Positions 1 through 6,457 of a stretch of 7,791 nt of DNA are shown piece by piece. The DNA is from an uncultured Planctomycetaceae bacterium. GTDB taxonomy: Bacteria > Planctomycetota > Planctomycetia > Planctomycetales > Planctomycetaceae. The DNA lies in NCBI GenBank assembly GCA_903898975.1, contig CAIUHT010000414.1, positions 1 through 7,791 of the forward strand. The letters run 5' to 3'. Each line of letters starts with the position of its first letter. Position 1 is the first letter of the stretch. The translations under genes were made by a program, and so were the position numbers. The notes under the pieces are model-generated. The model was not told the DNA's origin and did not search any database. It saw nothing but the letters and a program-made list of their open reading frames with translations.

Positions 1-12
1 CGAACTGTGCGG

Positions 13-909
13 CTACTCGATGTCGAGGGGCTCGACCACGATCTGGGCCGCCGAGGGGAGCGACGTGGTGGGCTCGGGAGGGAGGTAGCTGTCACGTTCG
101 CGGCGATCGCGGCACGAGGCGCAGTCGCCGCCGGGGCCAGGTTCCGAGTTGAGGTCGGGACCGGCCTCGGGAGCGGGCAGCGGTTCGAGTTCGTCGAGGC
201 TGGTGATCGATTCACCCCCCCAGGCGTCGAATTCCTCGCCGTCCGCCTCGGCGGCGAGCCAGTCGGCTTCAAAGGCGTCGAGCGCCTCGAGGACTTCGAT
301 GGTGACTTCGTCGTGGACGGCCAGGCTCGAGCAGATGGTGAAATGACTGAGCGTGAGCGGTGCGGGATCCCAGCCCCGCCGGTAGGTGTCGAAGTTCTCG
401 AGATCGGTGTCGGGCGACTCGGCTCCAACGGGGAGGCCGCGGAACATCGGGATCCAGTCGGTCAGGGGACGCGACCGGTAGATGTTGAGACAGCGGATCA
501 CGTTCGGGGGGACGGTGTCGTGGTAGGGGCAGTCAATCAGCACCAGGCTGTCGACGGGAATCCCCTGCCGATCGAGCCGACGGGCGATCTTGATGGCCTC
601 ATTCGCCCCCAGGCTGTAGCCCACCAGCACAATGGGGACTCCATCGGGGTCGCAGCGATACTCTTGGGCGAGGGCGCAAGAGACCCCTTTCCCCTCGCTG
701 CCGAAGACCACACTGGCATCGAGTCCCTGTTTGCGCAGGCGATGGGCCAGGGGCTCGGCTCCGGGCCAATACCCGGCGAGTCCACGAACGAGAATGACCC
801 GGGCAGAGCGCGCGGGACGTTCCAGGTGGTATGCCGTCCAGGGAAAGACACATCCCGAGCAGGCGATGACCAACAGACTCAGCAGGCAACGAACAGGTCG
901 GGAAAGCAC
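13..909 (-). CDS. alpha/beta-hydrolase-fold lipoprotein (putative esterase/lipase)
   Basis: Predicted 298-residue exported lipoprotein with an alpha/beta-hydrolase core; substrate unknown. The GTG start at 909-907 is preferred over the upstream in-frame TTG (987-985) because GAGGAG lies 7 nt before it and it puts a short signal peptide at the N-terminus (MLSRPVRCLLSLLVIAC). Lipidation would fall on Cys17 (VIAC) or Cys20 (CSGC). The nucleophile elbow GYSLG sits at 97-101 with Ser99, just after the strand VPIVLV. The strand LVLID with Asp126 follows, and LSHFTI with His189 is the likely catalytic His; these assignments are inferred from the general fold order. Residues after about 205 form an acidic, Pro-rich tail with CASC, probably disordered. 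The next upstream gene on this strand ends 546 nt away, so it is probably transcribed alone. The fold is fairly secure; enzymatic activity is not. Confidence 0.8.
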   Translation of the reverse strand: MLSRPVRCLLSLLVIACSGCVFPWTAYHLERPARSARVILVRGLAGYWPGAEPLAHRLRKQGLDASVVFGSEGKGVSCALAQEYRCDPDGVPIVLVGYSLGANEAIKIARRLDRQGIPVDSLVLIDCPYHDTVPPNVIRCLNIYRSRPLTDWIPMFRGLPVGAESPDTDLENFDTYRRGWDPAPLTLSHFTICSSLAVHDEVTIEVLEALDAFEADWLAAEADGEEFDAWGGESITSLDELEPLPAPEAGPDLNSEPGPGGDCASCRDRRERDSYLPPEPTTSLPSAAQIVVEPLDIE

Positions 910-916
910 CGGTAGT

Positions 917-922
917 CTCCTC
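917..922 (-). promoter_or_regulatory. Shine-Dalgarno site that fixes the hydrolase start
   Basis: On the minus strand GAGGAG lies 7 nt before the GTG at 909-907. This decides for the GTG over the in-frame TTG 78 nt upstream, which would put 26 residues, including several Arg and Cys, ahead of an already complete lipoprotein signal. Confidence 0.7.
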
Positions 923-1330
923 GCTGCGGAGCCACACCATGCGGCCGCGCATCGGATATATCGGCGATAACCGCCACGACCGTTCAATCACGACCAATCT
1001 TTTTTTTGATCCCAGGTTGCCCAGTTTCACCACAGTTCCCAGTCGCACCCGCAGAAAGCATGGAAACGGGGGCCAGCCAGCGCCCCGAGAGGGGAATTGG
1101 GCAGCAGGGTCGGACAGGGGGATGGCGGGAGGGGCAACCCAGTCATGACGACTTCCCCGCACGGATCCGTCTCCCCGTGGTTCTGCTCCCCGGGGGAGAG
1201 TCCAACGCTGAACAGCGAATAGACACCGGTCGGCCGAGATGGGGGCTTTTCCTGCACAGCCGAGCGGTGCAGGCCTGAAGCACGTTGTGCCCGGAGTTCA
1301 GCCCAAGTCGTGCGACCGGGGGGTTGAGTT

Positions 1331-1347
1331 GCCCGGCGTAAACTGGG
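1331..1347 (+). repeat. degenerate copy of the GCCCGGCGTAA hairpin element
   Basis: The 17-mer GCCCGGCGTAAACTGGG matches the reverse complement of the hairpin at 2559-2575 (GCCCGGCGTAAGCCGGG) at 15 of 17 positions, with the first 11 bases identical. It keeps the GTAA loop but only part of the stem. It lies downstream of the LolA-like gene, while the intact copy lies upstream of it on the opposite strand. It may be a decayed REP-like interspersed repeat; chance similarity in GC-rich DNA is possible. Confidence 0.3.
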
Positions 1348-1455
1348 GACTGCCCGGCAGCGACAGCAGTGCCACCACATCAGGGGGGCAAGCGTCTGGC
1401 GGCGATCACTTGGCCATCAAATCGAGGCGGTGCCAGCCGGGCAAGGTGGGCTCGC

Positions 1456-2466
1456 TTACGGGTTGGTACGGGTTCCCGACTGGGGGGCCAGCATCTGGAT
1501 GTAGAAATTGGTTTCGTCGACCGACTCGATGCCTGCCGGGGGTTCGTATTCAAACTCGGCGGGGGCGATCGCCTCGTTCAGCACGACATCGCGGAAGTCG
1601 AGGGTCAGCATGGGCTTCATGACATCTCGATTGGGGAGTTTTTTGAGGTACAGGATGCGATACGGGAAGCCAGTCTGCTGATCGAGGTACAACCGGACCT
1701 GGTCGGGGACGGTCGTGGGGAGCAGGCCGGGGCTCGCCGCGGCACCCGGAGCGCGGAGCCGCGATGCCACCGCTTCCGACCAGGTGCCCGTCAGCACCAC
1801 CACGGGACGATCGCGGATGGTTTCTTCTTTGGGGGGGCCCAGTTTCATGTCTTGCTCGAGACTGGCCAGCAGGGCCGGGAGACCACCCAGGCCGAGGCTG
1901 GTCAGCAGGTTCGCCTCGGTCTGTTCGCTGAAGTCCCCCGACTTGCGGGCGGCGTCGAGAATCTCCTGCACATTCCGCCGGCTGATCCGCAGTTCCTTGT
2001 TCTCGCGCTTCTTCTTGCCGGTGCCGCCCGGGTCGATCTCGGTCCGCGTCTGCAACACCGACCCGTTGCAGACCTCGAGCAGCGAGCCTTCCGATTCGCC
2101 CACTTTCAGGGTCAGTTCCAGCCGCATCCGCCAATCGCCGGGCTTCAGCGCCAACTGGAGGTAGCGTCCCTCGGCCCGATAGGTGCGGTCGTTCAGGGTG
2201 ACCTGTTCAATCAGGCGGGCGCGGATTGACGAATGTTTCGTGAGAAGCTGGCGGGCCCGCTTGAGTTCAGCGGCGGCCGAGCGGGTGGGGGTGGCCGGAC
2301 GGTCTGTTCCCGGCGCTGCCTCTTGAGCGGCAACTCCCTTCTCGGAAGGGACTTGCGCCTTCGGGGCAGGCTGGTCCTGGGCGGTCAGGGGGGAGGTCGC
2401 CACCGACCACAAGAGCAGGCCAACCAGCATGGGGAACCGGTTGGGCAAGCTGCGCGGAGTCTTCAT
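1456..2466 (-). CDS. secreted LolA/LolB-like (outer-membrane lipoprotein-sorting-like) protein
   Basis: Predicted 336-residue periplasmic or envelope protein. The start is the ATG at 2466-2464. An upstream in-frame ATG would add 20 residues before the signal peptide, so it is rejected. Residues 1-29 form a signal peptide (Arg at 5 and 10, hydrophobic MLVGLLLWSVA, likely cleavage LTA|Q at 29/30). Residues 30-65 are an Ala/Pro-rich linker. From about 67 the protein looks LolA-like: a helix with KRARQLL, beta strands around RAEGRYLQLAL, then LYLDQQTGFPYRILYL (259-274) and the closing LDFRDVVLNE...FEYEPPAGIESVD (289-317), a layout typical of LolA/DUF2092-type proteins. A role in binding or moving lipids or lipoproteins is inferred from the fold. 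It is longer than classical LolA because of the linker and insertions. No clear Shine-Dalgarno is visible before the start. Its neighbours include lipoproteins, which fits but does not prove a trafficking role. Confidence 0.75.
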   Translation of the reverse strand: MKTPRSLPNRFPMLVGLLLWSVATSPLTAQDQPAPKAQVPSEKGVAAQEAAPGTDRPATPTRSAAAELKRARQLLTKHSSIRARLIEQVTLNDRTYRAEGRYLQLALKPGDWRMRLELTLKVGESEGSLLEVCNGSVLQTRTEIDPGGTGKKKRENKELRISRRNVQEILDAARKSGDFSEQTEANLLTSLGLGGLPALLASLEQDMKLGPPKEETIRDRPVVVLTGTWSEAVASRLRAPGAAASPGLLPTTVPDQVRLYLDQQTGFPYRILYLKKLPNRDVMKPMLTLDFRDVVLNEAIAPAEFEYEPPAGIESVDETNFYIQMLAPQSGTRTNP

Positions 2467-2548
2467 GAAGTTCTGAAAGCAAGGGTTTTGCCAAAGAATC
2501 CGGGGCGACTTTTCCGAATAGAACACCTAGTCAGAGGGTCGCCCACGG

Positions 2549-2557
2549 ATTGTACCA
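2549..2557 (-). promoter_or_regulatory. candidate extended -10 promoter for the LolA-like gene
   Basis: On the minus strand the bases read TGGTACAAT, that is TGn followed by TACAAT, one mismatch from the sigma-70 -10 consensus with the extended TGn motif. No good -35 hexamer is found 16-18 nt further upstream, which is tolerable for an extended -10 site. Transcription would start near 2542, giving an untranslated leader of about 75 nt. The hairpin at 2559-2574 lies immediately upstream. The match could be accidental. Confidence 0.35.
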
Positions 2558-2558
2558 A

Positions 2559-2574
2559 CCCGGCTTACGCCGGG
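2559..2574. repeat. 6-bp GC hairpin CCCGGC-TTAC-GCCGGG (REP-like)
   Basis: A perfect inverted repeat with a 4-nt loop in the divergent region between the LolA-like gene and the lipoprotein gene at 2731. A degenerate copy in the opposite orientation lies at 1331-1347. No T-tract follows on either strand, so it is not a standard terminator. From memory, short hairpins with a GTAA or TTAC loop recur in planctomycete intergenic regions; I cannot confirm this here. Confidence 0.45.
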
Positions 2575-2654
2575 CGACGTCATTCTGTTGGCCCCGCGTT
2601 CCGGTTCAGAGCCAGCGAAGAGGGGATCTTCGCACCGATAGGGCTTGGGCCTCA

Positions 2655-2667
2655 GTCGCCCGGCGAC
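2655..2667. promoter_or_regulatory. 13-bp palindrome, possible operator
   Basis: GTCGCC-C-GGCGAC is a perfect 6+1+6 inverted repeat 64 nt before the ATG of the plus-strand lipoprotein gene. The position would suit a repressor or activator site, but GC-rich DNA yields such palindromes by chance and no promoter elements flank it. Confidence 0.2.
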
Positions 2668-2717
2668 CGGTTCCGCCGCCTCCTGCGGCAGACCAGTCGA
2701 GGGGTTCCCACTTCTTC

Positions 2718-2724
2718 GAAGGGG
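2718..2724 (+). promoter_or_regulatory. Shine-Dalgarno site that fixes the start at 2731
   Basis: GAAGGGG lies 6 nt before the ATG at 2731. The open frame extends upstream to 2233, but the site and the lipoprotein signal that begins at this ATG show that translation starts here. Confidence 0.75.
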
Positions 2725-2730
2725 ACTTTC

Positions 2731-3900
2731 ATGAAGTACTACTTGCTCGGGTTGGCAACGCTGGTTGCCGTCTGCGTCGGCTGTCAGTCGACCGGGCGCG
2801 ACCTGTCGGCCATGCGGGGTGGACCCGCGAGCCCCAGTGACGAGGTGGTCGTCGCTCGGGGGAACCATGGACGCGGTTCGGGCCATCACCGCCCGTACGT
2901 CGCCCCTCCCGCCGAGATGCTGGTGCGTCCGGGCCCGATGGTCGACGGCCCCGGCCCCGGGGTGTTGAATGGGATTGGCATGGGTGCCAACGCCGGAACC
3001 TTCGGCGGGACGACCCAGGTCAAGTTCCTGGAGCCAGTCGACATGCAGATTGGCTGGCAGATTCAAGGGGGCTTCGCCGACGCCCAGTTGTCGGCTCCCG
3101 GCCGATACAACTTCGCCCAGGCGGCGACGTATCGGTTGAAGCTCTCGAACGTCACCGGTGTGGGGCGTGAGGGGATGGTCCTGTATCCGACCCTGCAGGT
3201 CTACCCGGCCCATCCGCAGACCGACGCCTTCCTGGCGCACAATGCGGTCCCGGTCCAGATCACCGAGGAAGACCTCGACCAGGTGCAGGCCAACAACTTC
3301 GTCACCAAGGTCATCTACCTGCCCAACGCCGCTCACCAGGAACTCGCCGTTGCCAACATCGAACAGTTGGTTTCGACCCGCCTCGACCCGGGCCTCGACC
3401 CGGTTGCCGAAGCCGATCGTCGCGGCACCATCCTGCTGGTCCTGCGGATCGGCAACATGGACCTCGAGACTCCCGATGGCGCGTTCACCCAGGGAGGCAT
3501 TACCCAGGCCAGCCATGTGCAGACGGTCTCGGGTGAAGCCGGTCAGTTCGCTCCCCCGATGCCGATCGGCGTGGCGGGTGCTCCCGGGATGAACGGCGGG
3601 AACATTCCTCCCGCGATGATGGTGTCGGGCCCCGTGTATCCCGGTCAGCCCGCCGGCCTCCAGCCCTGGGGCATGCCGGTCACTGGCACCCCGATCGGCC
3701 TGGCCGGTCCTCCCCACCTTCCCTACGGTGCCCCGGCCGGTCTGCGGTCGCACACTGTGCGGAACCTGTCGAAGAACCACATCCCCGAGCCGACGCGTGA
3801 CCTGCTGATCGACGTCAAGCAGTCGCCGCCGATCAACATGCCCGAGCCGGTTCGGCACATCGAGTACGAAGAACGTCACCCGGTGTTCCACAACCACTAA
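2731..3900 (+). CDS. exported lipoprotein with shared LYPT/VTKV domain, Gly/Pro-rich C-terminus
   Basis: Predicted 389-residue lipoprotein of no named family that I recognise. MKYYLLGLATLVAVCVGC gives a lipoprotein signal, with Cys18 (VGC) the likely lipidated residue and Cys15 an alternative. Residues 21-95 are a low-complexity linker with a His-rich patch (HGRGSGHHRP). The core domain (about 97-245) has YRLKLSN at 134, LYPTLQVYP at 151, VPVQITEEDL at 173, VTKVIYLP at 191 and VLRIGN at 237. The same blocks occur in the next gene (4252-5040), with LYPT to VTK exactly 40 residues apart in both. Residues 270-340 are rich in Gly, Pro, Ala and Met, and the tail is rich in His and charged residues; this could be a surface-exposed or wall-interacting region. 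Two strong hairpins follow the stop. Envelope location is well supported; function is unknown. Confidence 0.85.
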   Translation: MKYYLLGLATLVAVCVGCQSTGRDLSAMRGGPASPSDEVVVARGNHGRGSGHHRPYVAPPAEMLVRPGPMVDGPGPGVLNGIGMGANAGTFGGTTQVKFLEPVDMQIGWQIQGGFADAQLSAPGRYNFAQAATYRLKLSNVTGVGREGMVLYPTLQVYPAHPQTDAFLAHNAVPVQITEEDLDQVQANNFVTKVIYLPNAAHQELAVANIEQLVSTRLDPGLDPVAEADRRGTILLVLRIGNMDLETPDGAFTQGGITQASHVQTVSGEAGQFAPPMPIGVAGAPGMNGGNIPPAMMVSGPVYPGQPAGLQPWGMPVTGTPIGLAGPPHLPYGAPAGLRSHTVRNLSKNHIPEPTRDLLIDVKQSPPINMPEPVRHIEYEERHPVFHNH

Positions 3901-3903
3901 CAA

Positions 3904-3930
3904 CCCCGGGCCCCGCCCAGGGGCCCCGGG
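3904..3930 (+). terminator. GC-rich hairpin directly after the lipoprotein stop
   Basis: Arms 3905-3914 (CCCGGGCCCC) and 3920-3930 pair over 10 bp with one bulged C (3927) and the loop GCCCA. It starts 4-5 nt after the stop codon. No T-tract follows (the next bases are ACGCGTTCC), so it may be an RNA-stabilising 3' hairpin or a partial terminator rather than a classic intrinsic terminator. Confidence 0.5.
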
Positions 3931-3954
3931 ACGCGTTCCTCTGAACTCTGCCTG

Positions 3955-3988
3955 CCTTCCGGTTCACCCCGCGTGGTGAACCGGAAGG
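3955..3988 (+). terminator. perfect 14-bp inverted repeat between the paralogous genes
   Basis: CCTTCCGGTTCACC (3955-3968) pairs perfectly with GGTGAACCGGAAGG (3975-3988) across the loop CCGCGT. It is the longest perfect stem I found in the window, 24 nt after the previous hairpin. It is followed by GGGTTGAGTC, not a T-tract. Possible roles are a terminator working on both strands, a transcript-processing or stability element, or a protein-binding palindrome. It separates the lipoprotein gene from the coupled pair downstream. Confidence 0.55.
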
Positions 3989-4251
3989 GGGTTGAGTCTC
4001 CCCCCTCCGCCCCGCCGGCTCGCCCCGCCTCCAGATCAAGGGGGCTGCGACGCAAACTGCGGGTCCCCCCCAAGACAACGCGGTCCCCTTCCCGGGCACC
4101 GCCCCCTGCCACGAAGTTCCTGCCACCGCGACGAGGATGGCCCCCACGGGCCGCCCCATCACCAGTCGCGGTAAACCTGACACCGTTCCGGTCCCTTCCC
4201 TCCCGCTTCGGCGAACTCTTCCCTCCTCCTCCGCTGACAGCAGGTGTTCCC
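3989..4251 (+). other. C-rich leader upstream of the coupled gene pair
   Basis: A gene-free stretch of 263 nt, strongly C-rich on the plus strand (runs such as CTCCCCCCTCCGCCCC and repeated CCCTTCCCTCC). The frame of the downstream gene is open back to a GTG at 3973, but that start lies inside the hairpin and the translation is a Pro/Arg/Ser-rich string, so I read the region as untranslated. C-rich RNA after a hairpin could act as a Rho-loading region or a long 5' leader. No convincing -35/-10 pair is seen. AGGTG at 4242-4246, 5 nt before the ATG, is the ribosome site of the next gene. Confidence 0.45.
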
Positions 4252-5040
4252 ATGACGAGCCGCATGCCTCTCCTGCCCTGGCTTCGCTCTCTGGCCGCCG
4301 GTCGCTCCGGCGCCTGGTCGCAGAGTGCGGCGGTGGCCAGCCTGCTGGCCTGCGTGGCGGCGAGCTCTTCGGCCGACGCCCAGATCCGTCCGACCCGTCG
4401 GCATCAGCCGCTCACAGCTCAATCGGCCACCGGGCTGGCCGGCCGGTGGGCGGTGGCGGTGAACCCGAAGCTGGCTCGACAGCCCCAGGCGGTGAAGATC
4501 GAGTTGCCCGACGGAGAAGGGTCGGTCTCGTTCCTGTCGGCCGATGGAGCCGAAGCCCCCATCCCGCCCCAGTCACTGGCGCTGCTGCAGGTGGGGCAGG
4601 TCTATCGGTTTCGCATCTCCGATCTCCCCGAACTCCCCGGGGCCGAGCTGTACCCGACCATCGAGCTGATCGATCGCCTGCACCCGCCGTGCGGTCGCGA
4701 GCTGGAGTTCCCGGTCCAGGTCGCGCTCACTCCGGAAGAACTGCAGGCCGCTCTCGCGGGTCGCCTGGTGACCAAGGTGGTCTACATCGAGCGGCCCCAG
4801 ACGGCGATTCCCGAACGGGGGGCGACCAGCGAGCGGGCCTTCCTGCTCGGTGCGGCCGAAAACCCGTTCGAACTTGCTCATCGGTCGGGTCGTCCTGTGG
4901 CGGTGATCCGCCTGGGGGGCCGGCTGCCCGATCGCCAGAATCCCGATCCAGGTTTCTTTGGCGACGCTCCCCCTGTCGAAATTGTTCCCGAGGTCATCGG
5001 CCCCCGGTCGGCATTCGAGACCAGCGAGGTGCTGCCATGA
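4252..5040 (+). CDS. secreted paralogue carrying the LYPT/VTKV domain
   Basis: Predicted 262-residue exported protein. The ATG at 4252 is supported by AGGTG 5 nt upstream; a second ATG (Met5) is possible. The signal peptide runs to about residue 43, with the hydrophobic stretch AAVASLLACVAA and a signal peptidase I site ADA|Q. LLAC at 31-34 could instead be read as a weak lipobox. The mature part is essentially one domain related to the core of the preceding gene: YRFRISD at 118, LYPTIELID at 133, FPVQVALTPEEL at 153, VTKVVYIE at 173 and PVAVIRLGGRLP at 215. It lacks the Gly/Pro-rich tail of its paralogue. Its stop codon overlaps the next start by 4 nt (ATGA), so the two proteins are probably co-translated and may interact. 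I do not recognise the family; an envelope role is inferred. Confidence 0.85.
   Translation: MTSRMPLLPWLRSLAAGRSGAWSQSAAVASLLACVAASSSADAQIRPTRRHQPLTAQSATGLAGRWAVAVNPKLARQPQAVKIELPDGEGSVSFLSADGAEAPIPPQSLALLQVGQVYRFRISDLPELPGAELYPTIELIDRLHPPCGRELEFPVQVALTPEELQAALAGRLVTKVVYIERPQTAIPERGATSERAFLLGAAENPFELAHRSGRPVAVIRLGGRLPDRQNPDPGFFGDAPPVEIVPEVIGPRSAFETSEVLP
5026..5031 (+). promoter_or_regulatory. ribosome site for the DUF11 gene, inside the upstream coding region
   Basis: GAGGTG lies 5 nt before the ATG at 5037 and within the last codons of the upstream gene. Together with the ATGA overlap it fixes the start, although the frame is open for 300 codons further upstream, and it points to translational coupling. 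Confidence 0.7.
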
Positions 5041-6377
5041 AGTCACTCCCCCGACTTGCTCAACTGGCCCCCCGCGCCGTCGACCAGGCGCGGTACCTGG
5101 TCTCGGCCCTGCTGCTGGCCGCCTCGGGCTGTGGCACACTGGCCACTCACCAGGCCGGATACCTGGGTGGCGAACAGCCCGCCCGGGCCGTAGTCGCCAG
5201 CCCGCGGTCGGCCGCGAAGCCCGCTGCCCGGTCCAATGATCTGTCAAGCGATCAGGCCACCACCGCCCGTGCTCAGTCGCTCGCGCAGGAGGGGGCTGGA
5301 TTCGAGACAGCGGAGTTCGCTCCTCCCTCGGCGGGGTACGAGATTCAGCAGGTCACCGCGATTGCCCGCCGGCGGCTGGCACGTCGCGGCAGCTGTCCCC
5401 CCGGGATGCCCGGGTACTGCCCGCCTGTCGAGACCTGCCCCGATTGCGAGGCGGCTGGCTGCGAGCAGGAGCTCTATCCTGATGAATACCTCTGCGACGG
5501 CGGTGACCGCGACGATCCGGTCCGGTACGACGAAGAGCGGATGATTGGGCTGGAGACACAAGACACCGTCGCCGAGTACGTGGGGGCCGAGGGCCGCCGC
5601 AAGGTTCGCCGGTCGAACGAAGTCTGCGTCTACGCCCCGCGGTTCTCCTCGGTGTCGGTGATCAGCGGAACGATTGAAGACGCACAGGCCTCCCGGCCGA
5701 ACCAAAGCGAGCAGTCGCTGCGACAGATTGCCCTGCACCGGGACGACCGCTTGAACGTGCATCGACTGGATGCCGGGGTCGAGCGGATGCTGACCCGGGT
5801 GCGTGGCAGCGTGGTGCGGAACGCCGACGCCGCCTGGCAGCTTGACCTGCCCCTGGCGATGGTCACGCAGACCAACGACCTGGTGCCGCTCACGTACTTC
5901 GGTCCCCTGTACGCGACCGTGTTGAAGCAGGCCGACGAGGCGCTGCTGGCGGTTCGCATTCAGTCGGCCCAGGTCTGGACCCGCGATCAGAACCCGGTCA
6001 TCGTGGGGACGGTCGATGGCGTGCAGCTGGTCGACAGCAAGTTCAAGGTGGCCGAGTTGGCCGGGACCGATGTGCGAGGTCCGGGCCGGCTCAAGATTGT
6101 GAAGCTGACCGACGTGCACGTCGCCTCCCAGGGTGACGAGATCACCTTCACCATCCGCTATGAAAACCCCGGGGACAGCCCGGTGACCGATGTCACGATT
6201 GTGGACAACCTGACCCCCCGGCTGGAGTACCTGGCTGGCAGCCAGAGTGGCACCCGGGCGGCCCGGTTCGACGCGGTCGACAACGGTGAAGGGAGCCAGA
6301 TTCTCCGCTGGGAGCTGGAAGCTCCCTTGCCTCCCCGCGAAGGGGGCGAGGTCAGCTTCAAGGTCCAGGTGCGCTAA
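5037..6377 (+). CDS. cysteine-rich lipoprotein with C-terminal DUF11 domain
   Basis: Predicted 446-residue lipoprotein. LVSALLLAASGC gives a lipobox (ASGC) with Cys32 as the lipidation site, after an N-region of about 20 residues containing Lys and Arg. Residues 33-115 are a low-complexity linker. A cysteine cluster follows: Cys120, 128, 134, 137, 142 and 153, including CPPGMPGYCPP and CPDC, with Cys197 in SNEVCVYAPRF. Residues 195-350 form a mixed beta-rich region I cannot assign. Residues 355-446 match DUF11 (the conserved repeat domain of bacterial surface proteins): GDEITFTIRYENPGD, VTDVTIVDNLTPRLEYL, LRWEL and the closing GGEVSFKVQVR. Such Ig-like domains usually serve in surface structures. 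Cys cluster plus DUF11 recalls OmcB of Chlamydia, in the same superphylum, though this is an analogy of architecture. It is coupled to the preceding gene, and an intrinsic terminator follows 80 nt after the stop. Confidence 0.88.
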   Translation: MKSLPRLAQLAPRAVDQARYLVSALLLAASGCGTLATHQAGYLGGEQPARAVVASPRSAAKPAARSNDLSSDQATTARAQSLAQEGAGFETAEFAPPSAGYEIQQVTAIARRRLARRGSCPPGMPGYCPPVETCPDCEAAGCEQELYPDEYLCDGGDRDDPVRYDEERMIGLETQDTVAEYVGAEGRRKVRRSNEVCVYAPRFSSVSVISGTIEDAQASRPNQSEQSLRQIALHRDDRLNVHRLDAGVERMLTRVRGSVVRNADAAWQLDLPLAMVTQTNDLVPLTYFGPLYATVLKQADEALLAVRIQSAQVWTRDQNPVIVGTVDGVQLVDSKFKVAELAGTDVRGPGRLKIVKLTDVHVASQGDEITFTIRYENPGDSPVTDVTIVDNLTPRLEYLAGSQSGTRAARFDAVDNGEGSQILRWELEAPLPPREGGEVSFKVQVR

Positions 6378-6457
6378 GACACTCGGGGCTGGGACGCAGG
6401 CGGTCTGCCGCCGCGAAGTCCCTCCCCGCAACAAACCAAGGATTCCCGCGAATCCGC

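Larger units (their letters stand above)
910..1455. other. intergenic region without a convincing gene
   Basis: A 546-nt gap between two minus-strand genes. The open frames on either strand give Arg/Pro/Gly-rich translations without a signal peptide, domain or ribosome site, so I call no gene. Contents: an 8-T run at 1000-1007 (A-run on the minus strand, upstream of the hydrolase gene), a perfect 6+1+6 palindrome CTCCCC-G-GGGGAG at 1186-1198, a 7-bp inverted repeat CCTGCAC/GTGCAGG at 1251-1273, and GCCCGGC twice (1331-1337, 1352-1358) with an inverted copy at 1436-1442. I see no hairpin plus T-tract terminator downstream of the LolA-like gene and no clear -35/-10 pair for the hydrolase. Confidence 0.5.

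Noticed and set aside
7..915. A 302-residue open frame on the plus strand
   Set aside because: It is the mirror of the hydrolase-fold gene. The minus strand carries the GYSLG elbow, a signal peptide and GAGGAG before the start.
1251..1273. A 7-bp inverted repeat next to a T-run, as a terminator
   Set aside because: The T-run (1247-1250) precedes the hairpin on the plus strand, and on the minus strand the hairpin is followed by A, not T, so it does not fit an intrinsic terminator for the minus-strand gene upstream.
2233..2730. A 166-codon upstream extension of the lipoprotein frame
   Set aside because: It overlaps the LolA-like gene on the other strand and would bury the lipoprotein signal inside the protein. 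GAAGGGG before 2731 marks the real start.
2527..3903. A 458-residue open frame on the minus strand
   Set aside because: It is the antisense of the lipoprotein gene at 2731-3900. Its translation is Arg/Gly/His-rich without a domain or signal, whereas the plus strand has a ribosome site, a lipoprotein signal and a domain shared with the next gene.
4137..5036. A 300-codon upstream extension of the DUF11 frame
   Set aside because: It overlaps the real gene 4252-5040 in another frame and reads as Arg/Gly/Ser-rich noise. The lipobox begins only after 5037.
5244..6434. A 396-residue open frame on the minus strand
   Set aside because: It is antisense to the DUF11 lipoprotein, whose recognisable domain and coupled start settle the coding strand. 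Long antisense frames are common in GC-rich codons.
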